Source of the DNA: Streptomyces coffeae
GTDB taxonomy: Bacteria; Actinomycetota; Actinomycetes; Streptomycetales; Streptomycetaceae
Length of the DNA stretch: 64,000 nucleotides
Direction of reading: 5' to 3'
Assembly: GCF_016741875.1 (NCBI RefSeq)
Contig: NZ_JAERRF010000003.1
Coordinates: 434,001-498,000, forward strand
This document shows positions 16,916-24,603 of the stretch, piece by piece (within the stretch, counting starts at the first letter, position 1; every line of letters begins with the position of its first letter). The notes under the pieces were generated by a model that saw only the letters and a program-made list of their open reading frames with translations, was not told the DNA's origin and made no database searches. Position numbers and translations under genes: made by a program.

Positions 16916-17671
16916 TCATGCCCCCAGCGCGATCTCCTTCAGCCTGTCACGGTCTTTGACCTCGTAGTAGCGGTTGGTGCGCAGGCCGGGACTTGGGGTC
17001 GCGAGAACACCATCCTTACGCAGAGACGCGATGACCTTCTCGACGGTGGCACGCCCAAGAGCCAAGGCTTCGGCGATCTGAGACTGCGAGGGGCCTTCAA
17101 TGGCCAGAGACCTGTCGAAGCCCATCACGACGACCTTTCCATCGTGCTCCGTCTTCCTGACCAACTTGAATCTGGACGAGCCCCCATCGTCGAGTAGATA
17201 GTCGAGGAGCGTGGCCACGCGGGCCGTCGGGGACCTTCGGTTAGCGGCGTACACCTCCTCCATCACCGCGTTCCGCTCCATGTTGAGGGCGTTGATCACG
17301 CGCATCACGGCGGGGTCGTGCAACGCCATCGTGTGGAGAGCTCCAGTGCCGATGACGATCGCCTGTGCATCAGACAAGAACTTGCCGCGCCCACGAGGAG
17401 GCCGAAGCCGACCACTCTTCACGAACCGGCGACCTACGTAGAGATCACCGATGACGGCATGCCTGCCCCACAGACGTGTCTCGCCCGACGGCGTGTGCTC
17501 GGATACGCACCCCTGGACGACAAAGCGGACGTATCGCCCGCCGTTGGAAAAGCTGCCGCCGCGGGGGTAGTTCCGCCCCCTACAGGCATCCTCAAGAGCA
17601 GCCATCGTCTCCTTCGGCAAGCCATATCGATCGAAGTAGTTCCGGATCATCTCCATCTCGGGGGAGCGCAC
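16916..17671 (-). CDS. Crp/Fnr-like transcription regulator
   Basis: A 251-residue protein. Residues of about 20-130 resemble a cyclic-nucleotide-binding-type beta barrel (YVRFVVQGCVSEHTPSGE and LWGRHAVIGDLYVG), followed by a long helix and a winged helix-turn-helix at about 190-225 (PSQSQIAEALALGRATVEKV). This order is typical of Crp/Fnr-type regulators, but the effector pocket is too diverged to name a ligand. GTG at 17671 has GGAGG at 5-nt spacing and is preferred over ATG at 17656. A small membrane protein gene ends 32 bp upstream on the same strand, so the two may be co-transcribed. Confidence 0.7.
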   Translation of the reverse strand: MRSPEMEMIRNYFDRYGLPKETMAALEDACRGRNYPRGGSFSNGGRYVRFVVQGCVSEHTPSGETRLWGRHAVIGDLYVGRRFVKSGRLRPPRGRGKFLSDAQAIVIGTGALHTMALHDPAVMRVINALNMERNAVMEEVYAANRRSPTARVATLLDYLLDDGGSSRFKLVRKTEHDGKVVVMGFDRSLAIEGPSQSQIAEALALGRATVEKVIASLRKDGVLATPSPGLRTNRYYEVKDRDRLKEIALGA

Positions 17672-17703
17672 GATGGCCTCCGCTTCACCCCAAGGTGGAC
17701 TCG

Positions 17704-17988
17704 TCACTTCCCCACCCCTGCTGCCGGACCGGATCGCGACGGCGACGCCACAGGGGACGCGGCTTCGTCGGGTACAGAGGGGACAACGACGTGTGTGGAA
17801 GCGGGTCCCGTCCCCCCGATCAGGAGCCTGACGGCAGGCGCCAGCGCACCTACTAACGCGGCGAGCGCAAGGATTACGGTGGCGACGCGGGCGGGCTTGT
17901 TTTCCAGTCGGCGAATTGCGTAGCAGGCGGATATCAGTGCGATCATGAAGATCAACACCACCGCGTCGAGCGGCTTGATGCTGAACAA
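17704..17988 (-). CDS. Small membrane protein
   Basis: A possible 94-residue protein starting at TTG 17988, which has GGAG at 5-nt spacing. Two hydrophobic segments are clear (LDAVVLIFMIALISACYAI and ARVATVILALAALVGALAPA) with a positive loop between, then a Ser/Pro-rich tail. No family is recognised. The frame continues upstream without coding character. It is the probable first gene of a pair with the Crp-like regulator. Confidence 0.5.
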   Translation of the reverse strand: MFSIKPLDAVVLIFMIALISACYAIRRLENKPARVATVILALAALVGALAPAVRLLIGGTGPASTHVVVPSVPDEAASPVASPSRSGPAAGVGK

Positions 17989-18852
17989 CGGCTCTCCAAG
18001 GAGCGTCGACGAACGTGCGGTCGAGCACCGATCAGCGACCAGAACTCGACCGCAACGACGTGGTGAACGGAAAGGTCTCTGCACTTGCTGCCGGCCGCAT
18101 GCGAGAACCTGGCTAGGGCTCCTCCGCCACCGGTTATCGACAGAGAGTATCCGACGAGAGACAGAGGTCCAACTAAAGCCCATCCAGAGGGAATCATTCC
18201 GGTTCCGACGGAACGTCACCTCACATCCTGACCCATTCCCCGACGCGCGCTCAGCGGCGTGGTTACTTGCACTGCGCTGCGCTTCTCGATAACGGCGATG
18301 GGTGGCACCACCTCTGGAATGGTCACCGTGCGCTACCACCTGTCGGCCCTCGCGCACGCGCTGCTGACCAGGAAGAACAATGGCCTCGTCCCGATCGGGA
18401 CGAGGCCATGTGAGGTGCCGGGCCCCCGAGGGAGCCACCCTGGGGGTCGCCCGGCGATGCTGAGCGAGACCTTTCCTAAGCCGTTTCAGCAGTGACTAGG
18501 TAACAGTCTGGGTAGACAGAAAAACCCCTCGCGGCATGGATTTTGCGCGAGGTCTCGCGCCTTATCCCTCCCAGTAGGGGTTATTTAGCAGTTTCCTCCG
18601 AGGTCCAACCCGCTTAAAAACGTGGAAAGTTGATAGGACTACTCGCTGGTACGCCTCATATTCGCAGGGTGCTTGCCTTCCCTGCCTCGTCTCACGTTCC
18701 ACAAGCTTGGCTGCCGAGCGAGAAAATTGGCGTCTCGGTTGTTCACGGTTTTCACGTACGAGGTGTCTTCCTCCCGCAAGCGGGGAGAGCGATGTTCGCC
18801 CGCGGCGCCCGAGGCGGCCCGTGCGGGGCGCTGCCCGAACCTACGCATTCAC
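17989..18852. other. Gene-free right end of the element
   Basis: About 860 bp with no supported gene on either strand. It holds a 30-bp perfect palindrome (18380-18409), a further imperfect stem-loop just after it (about 18419-18457), and a more AT-rich stretch (about 18480-18660). An integrase gene would be expected here beside the right repeat and is absent. Confidence 0.5.
18380..18409. terminator. 30-bp perfect palindrome
   Basis: ATGGCCTCGTCCCGA is followed directly by its exact reverse complement. With no loop it can act as a bidirectional terminator or a dyad binding site near the right end of the element. Confidence 0.5.
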
Positions 18853-18894
18853 GAGGTTGCAGGTTCGAATCCTGCCGAGCGCGCAGCAGCTCAG
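18853..18894 (+). repeat. Right direct repeat (att-like copy of tRNA-Arg 3' end)
   Basis: Identical over 42 bp to 13995-14036. The 5' half of the tRNA is missing here, so this copy is not a functional tRNA gene. It marks the right junction of the inserted segment. Confidence 0.8.
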
Positions 18895-18925
18895 TGGCCC
18901 CTTCCGAGCACCGGAAGGGACCACT
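18893..18925 (+). terminator. Second copy of the tRNA-Arg terminator hairpin
   Basis: AGTGGCCCCTTCCG pairs with CGGAAGGGACCACT. Relative to the copy at 14035, the A-T pair of the outer stem has become T-A, so both sides changed together; one internal mismatch remains. Confidence 0.65.
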
Positions 18926-18999
18926 GGCGTATGTGGTGACAGCCCAACTGACGTCAGCCGCTGGGCGGACAGGTCAGGTGGGACGACGGGGGCACACGG

Positions 19000-19036
19000 T
19001 CGGCCCCGACGGGGTCATGTGATCGCGTCGGGGCCG
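19000..19036 (-). terminator. Terminator of the EF-hand gene
   Basis: A 12-bp perfect stem TCGGCCCCGACG / CGTCGGGGCCGA with a 13-nt loop, 28 bp past the stop codon of the leftward EF-hand gene. Confidence 0.65.
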
Positions 19037-19063
19037 AGTGGGACCTGCCGACTCGATCCGGTG

Positions 19064-19615
19064 CTAGATGCGCCCGAAGAACAGGCTGCCGGCGGCGTTG
19101 GAGTCGGCGGAGAAGAAGTACTCGCGGGTCGCCCGGACGAACTCCTGGCGCGAGATGACTCCGTCTCCGTCCGCGTCGAGCACGGTGAAGGTGTCCAGCG
19201 CGTCCGGCGCGGTGAGCTGCCAGACTTCCTTGAGGTAGTGGGCGAACTCGTCCTTGGTGATCTGGTTGTCGCCGTTGGCGTCGACGCAGTCGAAGATGGC
19301 GTGGGCGCTGCCGTCGACGATGTTGACCCGGCTGGTGTCGACGCTGGCGAGCCGACTGGCCTGGACGAACTCCTCCTGGCTCAGGCGTTGGTTCTTGGCT
19401 CCGGAGTGGCGGAGCAGCTCCTGCCAGTACATCTGTAAGAACGCCTGAAGGCTCGCGCCACGGGTGTCGTCCTTGCCGAGGTCAAAGACCTGGTGGTAGC
19501 GGTCGATGAGCAGCTGGCAGTCCTCCCACTCCAGGTAGCCGTCGTTGTTGCGGTCCAGTGCCTGGAACTTTCGTCCCAGCTTTTCGCCGATGAGGTCGGC
19601 CGCCATGGTGCTCAT
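19064..19615 (-). CDS. EF-hand calcium-binding protein (calerythrin-like)
   Basis: A 183-residue cytoplasmic protein with at least three canonical 12-residue EF-hand loops: DRNNDGYLEWED near residue 20, DANGDNQITKDE near 113, and DADGDGVISRQE near 147. A second, degenerate site lies between them. The layout matches the sarcoplasmic-type bacterial calcium-binding proteins such as calerythrin of Saccharopolyspora. These bind Ca2+ and may buffer it or act as sensors in aerial growth. The ATG at 19615 is preceded by GAGGGGAC at good spacing; the frame is open further upstream but without EF-hand-like coding. It stands alone with its own terminator. Confidence 0.9.
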   Translation of the reverse strand: MSTMAADLIGEKLGRKFQALDRNNDGYLEWEDCQLLIDRYHQVFDLGKDDTRGASLQAFLQMYWQELLRHSGAKNQRLSQEEFVQASRLASVDTSRVNIVDGSAHAIFDCVDANGDNQITKDEFAHYLKEVWQLTAPDALDTFTVLDADGDGVISRQEFVRATREYFFSADSNAAGSLFFGRI

Positions 19616-19907
19616 GCCATGTCCCCTCTCATAGGGTCTGTACTGACCTGGACAGCTTTGTGGACCTTGCGGTGTGCTCAACCGCAGCGTCCATAGTTCA
19701 CCTATTTCGGCAGCGCCCGCAACGGCGATGTGCACTGGTGGGGCTGGGGTTGGTGGCGTTGTCATATGGGGTCGCCCGCGGGGCGGCAACGGGTGTCGTT
19801 GCCCGTCCGGACGCGCCGATTCCGCCGCTGTCTTCACGGCCACACACCGAAAACAGACTGCGGTCGGTCTGGCAGAGGCCGACCACATCGGTATGGATCT
19901 CACTGGG

Positions 19908-20561
19908 TCATGCCGGTTTACGGGCCAGGAAGCAGGCCACCGTTCTCTTCCGGCCTTCGGCGGGGGACTGGGTCAGCTGGGCGGTGAGCGCGAATCCGGT
20001 CTGAGTGAGGAGGCCGGCGAGGTGATGGGGTGGGAGCAGGTGGGACTCGAAGGAGACGGGGTGGTCGCCGTAGGCACGGGTGGGGCGCAGACGCTCGTTG
20101 TCTCCGACGTAGCCGCACAGCATCAGATGTCCGCCGGGTGCCAGGGTGCGATGGAATTCGCCGAAGACGACGGGTAGCAGCTCCGGCGGGGTGTGGTGGG
20201 TGGAGTAGTAGGCGAGGATGCCGCCGAGGTGGTCGTTCTCGATGTCGAGGGCGGTCATGGAACCGACGGCGAACCGCAGGCCCGGATAAGCCTCTCGGGC
20301 CAGTTCGACCATCTTGGGCGACAGGTCGATACCGAAGGCCCGGACGCCCCGCTGAGCGAGGTGGGCGGTGACCTTGCCGGGGCCGCAGCCCAGGTCGGCC
20401 ACCGGGCCGCGGTCGGCGGTCCGCACGAGTTCGGCGAAGGCGGCCAGCATCGCGCGGGACAGTGGATCCAGCTCGGCCGGGGGCGGGACACGTTCGGTGT
20501 AGGCGGTGGCGACGGTGTTGTACGACTCCCGGACGGCGGTGAGGTAGGAGGGTTCGGTCAC
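19908..20561 (-). CDS. Class I SAM-dependent methyltransferase
   Basis: A 217-residue methyltransferase of the UbiE/Methyltransf_25 type. The SAM-binding motif I is VADLGCGPGKVTAHL near residues 53-67, motif II is the acidic FGIDLSP near 74, and post-motif regions follow (LGGILAYYSTHHTP, LAPGGHLMLCGY). The substrate is unknown. GTG at 20561 (MTEPSYLTAVRESY) is chosen because conserved sequence starts there, although no clear ribosome-binding site precedes it. The hydrolase gene upstream ends 40 bp before, so the two form a likely operon. Confidence 0.87.
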   Translation of the reverse strand: MTEPSYLTAVRESYNTVATAYTERVPPPAELDPLSRAMLAAFAELVRTADRGPVADLGCGPGKVTAHLAQRGVRAFGIDLSPKMVELAREAYPGLRFAVGSMTALDIENDHLGGILAYYSTHHTPPELLPVVFGEFHRTLAPGGHLMLCGYVGDNERLRPTRAYGDHPVSFESHLLPPHHLAGLLTQTGFALTAQLTQSPAEGRKRTVACFLARKPA

Positions 20562-20601
20562 ACGGCGAAGGTAGGGGAAGTCACTGACATCCGAAGTTCC
20601 G

Positions 20602-21321
20602 TCAGTCTGCGGGGAGTTCGCGGGCGAAGCGGCGGATGGCATCGGTGAAGACGGCCGGGGCGTCGAAGTTGGAGAGGTGACGGGCCCGGGGGATCAGCTC
20701 GATGCGGGCGTTGGGGTGGGCGCGGGCGAACTCGCGCTCACCGGCGCGGAAGAGCGGGTCCTTCTCACCGTTGAGGATCAGCACGGGGGCGGCGACGTGG
20801 CGCATCGCGCTCGCGTCGAAGCGGCCGAGGACCTCGCCCCAGGCGGCCGGGAGGGTGTGGAAGGCGTAGCCGGAGCGGATCGTGGCGCCCACCACTTCCG
20901 GGGGATGGAGGCGGCGCAGGAATCGGTCGTTCCAGCGGGTCAGCCGGTCGGCCGGGATACGGGGGACCAGGCCGGCGACCAAGCGGTAGGGGGCCGTCAA
21001 CGGGCCGCGGGTGGTGGCACTGGCTCCGGCGAGGACCAGTCCGCGCAGCCGTTCCGGGAAGCGCCGCGCGAACTCCAGCGCGACATAGCCGCCCAGCGAA
21101 TGCCCGACGACCAGGGCCGGTCCGCGGTCGAGGGAGTCCACGGCGGCCGCGACGATCTCCGTAGCGGCGCCCAGGCTCCAGGGCTCGGCGAAACGGGCGC
21201 CGTGGCCCGGGAGATCGACGGCGGTGACCGGGAAGTGACGGCGGAGCGCGTCGAGTTGGTAGCTCCACTGGCCCGCGCTGAAGCGTGTCCCGTGGACGAG
21301 GACGATGGGCGTCGATTCCAT
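20602..21321 (-). CDS. Alpha/beta-fold hydrolase
   Basis: A 239-residue alpha/beta hydrolase. The oxyanion-hole motif VLVHGTRF is near residue 10, the nucleophile elbow VVGHSLGGYVAL near 90, the acid is probably Asp in LNGEKDPLF near 190, and the catalytic His lies in RARHLSNF near 220. These put it with esterases and related lactone hydrolases; the substrate cannot be told. The ATG at 21321 starts directly at the first strand. It is followed by the methyltransferase gene on the same strand. Confidence 0.9.
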   Translation of the reverse strand: MESTPIVLVHGTRFSAGQWSYQLDALRRHFPVTAVDLPGHGARFAEPWSLGAATEIVAAAVDSLDRGPALVVGHSLGGYVALEFARRFPERLRGLVLAGASATTRGPLTAPYRLVAGLVPRIPADRLTRWNDRFLRRLHPPEVVGATIRSGYAFHTLPAAWGEVLGRFDASAMRHVAAPVLILNGEKDPLFRAGEREFARAHPNARIELIPRARHLSNFDAPAVFTDAIRRFARELPAD

Positions 21322-21425
21322 GGATGTCAGAGCTCCCCCAGCTCAACCCAGTGAGTAAACGTGAGTGAACGTGTGTGAACGGACTCTATAGGTCGGGGGT
21401 GCGATGTGGACGGGGGCTGACAGCC

Positions 21426-21459
21426 ATGTGGCCGGTTCCGCCGCGGGAACCGGCCACAT
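21426..21459 (-). terminator. Terminator of the first lipoprotein gene
   Basis: A perfect 14-bp stem ATGTGGCCGGTTCC / GGAACCGGCCACAT with a 6-nt loop, 20 bp past the stop codon of the leftward gene. Confidence 0.75.
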
Positions 21460-21479
21460 CGGTGGTCAGGGGAAGGGCG

Positions 21480-22163
21480 TCAGTCCTTGGTGGCCTTCCA
21501 GTAGACCGGGCCCTTGTCGAAGTCGCCGTTGTAGAGCACCGTGGACGGGCTCTCGCCCTTGGGGAGCAGGAAGATCTTGCAGATGGTGGCGTTTGCGCCG
21601 GGGCCGAAGTTGTCCGGGTCCTTGCCCGGGCAGGACTTCACGGCGTCATCCGGGGCGATCAGGGTCTTGGCCCCATTGCCCTTGCTGTCGCGGAGGTTGG
21701 TGGGGGTGATGAGGAAGGGGTACTTGAGGGTGTTGTCGCCGATGTTCTTGAAGGCCATCGTGACGTAGTACGGCTGGAGCCCCTTGGCCTCGGAGTCCAG
21801 CCTCAGCCCGGACAGATCCGCCTGGGAGCCCTTGGCCACGCTCTTCGCGGTGACCTCCAGGGTGGCCGTCTTGTTGGAGCGCTTGTAGGTGAGGGCGGAC
21901 GTCTGGCCGAGGGGGATGGTCTTGTTGGCATCGGCGTCCACGCCGTTGCCACCGTTGCTGCCGGACCCCTGGTCGCCGTTGTCCCCCGTGTCCGTCCCCT
22001 TGCTCGCCGGGGCGGTCGGCTTCTTGTCCTTGGCGGGGGATTCGCTGCTGCCCGCGTCCTGGGCGGCGTCCTCGTTGCAGGCGGTGGCGCCGAGCGCGAG
22101 ACCGGCGGCGCAGAGGAGGGCGGCGGCGGTGCGCCGCGTACGGCGGGCGGATCGGTTGTGCAT
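21480..22163 (-). CDS. Lipoprotein, paralogue A of a pair around tRNA-fMet
   Basis: A 227-residue exported protein. The signal peptide ends at ALGATAC, a relaxed lipobox with the cysteine near residue 29. A long Ser/Gly/Asp linker follows (about 32-80). The globular part contains SALTYKRSNKTATLEVTAKS, LQPYYVTMAFKNIGDNTLKY and CPGKDPDNFGPGA, shared nearly word for word with the protein at 22539. The fold appears to be DUF4352-like beta sandwich; function unknown. The ATG at 22163 is followed by a positively charged N-region. It has a strong terminator. Confidence 0.8.
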   Translation of the reverse strand: MHNRSARRTRRTAAALLCAAGLALGATACNEDAAQDAGSSESPAKDKKPTAPASKGTDTGDNGDQGSGSNGGNGVDADANKTIPLGQTSALTYKRSNKTATLEVTAKSVAKGSQADLSGLRLDSEAKGLQPYYVTMAFKNIGDNTLKYPFLITPTNLRDSKGNGAKTLIAPDDAVKSCPGKDPDNFGPGANATICKIFLLPKGESPSTVLYNGDFDKGPVYWKATKD

Positions 22164-22380
22164 GGTGTGGTTCCCCGTTGTGAAGTGTGAGTTATGTCGT
22201 GGTGACGGTGTTGCGGCGGTGACGCGTGATGCCGGACATCATCATGGCCTCGACAAACGTGCCGGTCAGCCTGGGGGGATCCGTTCGCAGCCGGGCTGGG
22301 ACCTGGCCGTTGCAAAGTAACCGGCCGTCCTTGATGGATTTCCCTCGGCGGAAGGAATGACGTAGGGTTACAGACATCGA

Positions 22381-22454
22381 CGCGGGGTGGAGCAGCTCGG
22401 TAGCTCGCTGGGCTCATAACCCAGAGGTCGCAGGTTCAAATCCTGTCCCCGCTA
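22381..22454 (+). tRNA. Initiator tRNA-fMet(CAT)
   Basis: A 74-nt tRNA with anticodon CAT in loop CTCATAA. The anticodon stem has three consecutive G-C pairs (CTGGG/CCCAG) and the first acceptor pair (C1 with T72) is not Watson-Crick. Both are hallmarks of the initiator rather than elongator tRNA. Confidence 0.95.
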
Positions 22455-22462
22455 CTCCTCAT

Positions 22463-22497
22463 CGAGGGCCCGGCACAGCTTCTGTGCCGGGCCCTCG
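22463..22497 (+). terminator. Terminator of tRNA-fMet
   Basis: A perfect 16-bp stem CGAGGGCCCGGCACAG / CTGTGCCGGGCCCTCG with loop CTT, 8 nt after the tRNA. Confidence 0.9.
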
Positions 22498-22538
22498 GTC
22501 ATTGGCGCCCAGGGCAGGGGGCCGGGGGCCCGGGGCCG

Positions 22539-23234
22539 TCAGCCCGTTGCCCTTGTCCTTCCTGTGTCTCCCGCCACATCCGTCGTGCGCCTCGTGCCCG
22601 TAGACCCCGCCGAACCCGCCGCGTCCGCCTCGCTGATCTTCCACCGCACCGGTCGCTTGGCCGCATCGCCTGTGCTGTACGTCACTGCCGTCGGCTTGAG
22701 CCCGTTCGGCACCAGGAACACCTTGCACAGGGTGATCCGCGCGCCCACCGCGAAGTCGTCCGGGTCCTTCCCCGGGCACGCCGCCACCTCGTTGTCGGTG
22801 ACGAGCGGCTGGTCGTCGGTACCGCTGCTGTCCCTCAGCCCGGTGGGGGCGTTGAGGAAGGGGTAGTGGAGGGAGCGGTCACCGGTGTTCTCGAAGCGCA
22901 TGGTGACGTAGTACGGCTGTGCCGTCCGCGTCTCGGCCCGCGGCCCCGCCTTCCGCAGATCGGCCTCCGCGCCCTTCCGTACGCTCACCGCCGTCACCTC
23001 CAGGACACCGCGCTGATGGTCCGACCCACGCCGGTAGGTGACGGACGTGGGGGTGCCGAGGGCGAGCGGTTTGCGGCCATCGTCGTCGGCCGCCTGGTGC
23101 GCGGAACCGGCGGGCCGCGCCCGCTCGGCCAGGCCGCCGTCGGCGCAGCCGGTGGTGAGGGAGGCGATGCCGAGGGCGCCGATCGCGCAGGCGACTGCGG
23201 TTGCGGTGCGCGTGCGGACCGGTATGTGGTGCAT
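22539..23234 (-). CDS. Lipoprotein, paralogue B of a pair around tRNA-fMet
   Basis: A 231-residue lipoprotein with signal peptide and lipobox LTTGC (cysteine near residue 30). Its globular region shares YYVTMRFENTGDRSLHYPFL and CPGKDPDDFAVGA with the protein at 21480, so the two are paralogues separated by the initiator tRNA on the opposite strand. It has a shorter acidic linker and an extra Gly/Thr/Arg tail of about 35 residues. No function is known for either. The ATG at 23234 is the natural start of the signal peptide. Confidence 0.78.
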   Translation of the reverse strand: MHHIPVRTRTATAVACAIGALGIASLTTGCADGGLAERARPAGSAHQAADDDGRKPLALGTPTSVTYRRGSDHQRGVLEVTAVSVRKGAEADLRKAGPRAETRTAQPYYVTMRFENTGDRSLHYPFLNAPTGLRDSSGTDDQPLVTDNEVAACPGKDPDDFAVGARITLCKVFLVPNGLKPTAVTYSTGDAAKRPVRWKISEADAAGSAGSTGTRRTTDVAGDTGRTRATG

Positions 23235-23554
23235 GGCTGTCCCCCGTGGTGGTCAGAGCAGACTGTGCTGCCGTCAGGCGGTGGGCCGTTGGGCGACGTT
23301 GCCCTCGGGCGGTGGTGGCGGTGGCGCCGTTGGCCGGTGGTGGCGCGGGTCGGGCCTACCCAAGGATCCCGCAGGGATCCGGCACTTCAGGGATCTTGTA
23401 CCCCACTCCCTCATGCGTTTGGCAAAATCCCTGGTCACGGCTGTCATGGTCCCGCAGCGGGGCTGAAACGCGGCTGTAGCACACCGGACGTCGGGGCCGG
23501 GGCCGGGGCCGGGGCCGGGGCGAGCGTGGGACGCACAGCCGTACGGTGACCCGT
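23235..23554. promoter_or_regulatory. Divergent intergenic region with repeats
   Basis: About 320 bp between the leftward lipoprotein and the rightward amidohydrolase. It holds an inverted repeat GGATCCC-GCA-GGGATCC (23364-23380), a third related GGGATC at 23390, and a run of GGGGCC hexamers at 23493-23520 just before the amidohydrolase start. Confidence 0.5.
23493..23520 (+). repeat. GGGGCC hexanucleotide repeat
   Basis: About 4.7 tandem copies of GGGGCC end 34 bp before the amidohydrolase start. Five G4 tracts make this a good candidate to fold as a G-quadruplex in DNA or leader RNA. Confidence 0.8.
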
Positions 23555-24451
23555 ATGAGTGATCCAGGCGCGGAAGACATGGCGGACGCACCAGACGCGG
23601 TTCGGCGGTTCTGGCAGGGGCTCGGGCTGCCCGGACTCATCGATGTGCACACGCACTTCATGCCCCAGCGTGTACTGGACAAGGTCTGGGCGTACTTCGA
23701 CGCGGGGCCGCTCGTCGGCATGCCCTGGCCCGTCATGTACCGCGACGAGGAGGACGAACGGCTCGCGGCGCTGCGCGGGTTCGGGGTGCGGGCCTTCACA
23801 TCGATGCTCTATCCGCACAAGCCGGACATGGCGGTGTGGCTGAACCAGTGGGCGGCCGGGTTCGCGGAGCGTACGCCCGACTGTCTGCACACCGCGACCT
23901 TCTTCCCCGAGCCCGGCGTCGAGGGCTATGTGCGGGAGGCGCTGGAGAACGGCGCCCGTGTCTTCAAGGCGCATGTGCAGGTGGGCGGTTACGATCCGGG
24001 CGACCCGCTGCTCGACCCGGTGTGGGGGCTGCTCGCCGAGACCGGTACGCCCGTGGTCATCCACTGCGGCTCGGGCCCGGCGCCGGGCAAGCACACCGGC
24101 CCCGAGCCGGTGGCCGCGGTGCTCGCCCGCCATCCCCGGCTGCGGCTGATCATCGCGCATATGGGGCTGCCGGAGTACACGGACTTCATGGCGCTGGCCG
24201 AACGGTACGACGGTGTGCACCTGGACACCACCATGGTCTTCACCGACTTCATCGAGGCCCGCTGGCCCTTCCCGCCGGCGGAACGGGGGCGGCTCGCGGC
24301 ATTGGGCGACCGGGTCCTCTTCGGCAGCGACTTCCCCAACCTCCCTTATCCGTACGGGCATGCCCTGGAGGTCCTGACCCGGCTCGACCAGGACGAGGAG
24401 TGGCTGCGCGCGGTCTGCTACGGCAACGCGGCCCGGCTGTTCGGGATCTGA
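23555..24451 (+). CDS. Amidohydrolase family 2 metal-dependent hydrolase
   Basis: A 298-residue TIM-barrel hydrolase of the amidohydrolase-2 (PF04909-type) group. The metal-binding motif IDVHTHFMP lies near residue 30, VIHCGSGPAPGKH near 170, IIAHMGLPEYTDF near 203, and the final metal Asp in FGSDFPNLPYPYG near 260. This group hydrolyses or decarboxylates small cyclic or aromatic acids; the substrate is not evident. ATG at 23555 is chosen over GTG at 23546; neither has a good ribosome-binding site. A G-rich repeat lies directly upstream. No partner genes are coupled to it. Confidence 0.85.
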   Translation: MSDPGAEDMADAPDAVRRFWQGLGLPGLIDVHTHFMPQRVLDKVWAYFDAGPLVGMPWPVMYRDEEDERLAALRGFGVRAFTSMLYPHKPDMAVWLNQWAAGFAERTPDCLHTATFFPEPGVEGYVREALENGARVFKAHVQVGGYDPGDPLLDPVWGLLAETGTPVVIHCGSGPAPGKHTGPEPVAAVLARHPRLRLIIAHMGLPEYTDFMALAERYDGVHLDTTMVFTDFIEARWPFPPAERGRLAALGDRVLFGSDFPNLPYPYGHALEVLTRLDQDEEWLRAVCYGNAARLFGI

Positions 24452-24603
24452 CGCCGCTCGGGATCTGACACGGTTCGGGAGCTGGCGCCTTCGGGAAACC
24501 GAGGGCGTTCAGGTGCCGTGGGGCGTCGGGGAGCCGTGGGGCCCGTCGGATCGTCCGCCCGGCTCGCCCGGCCCCACGGCTCCCGCCGCGTCGGCTCAGC
24601 CGC

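Larger units (their letters stand above)
14036..18852. mobile_element. Decayed integrated element at tRNA-Arg
   Basis: About 4.8 kb lies between the two 42-bp tRNA-Arg direct repeats. It contains three small secreted proteins or lipoproteins, a broken IS5-type transposase, a Crp-like regulator, a short membrane protein and about 860 bp of non-coding DNA near the right end. No integrase, excisionase, Rep or transfer gene can be found, so it looks like the remains of an integrative element that lost its mobility genes. Composition is more mixed than in the flanking core genes, with a clear drop in GC near the right end (about 18480-18660). Confidence 0.6.
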
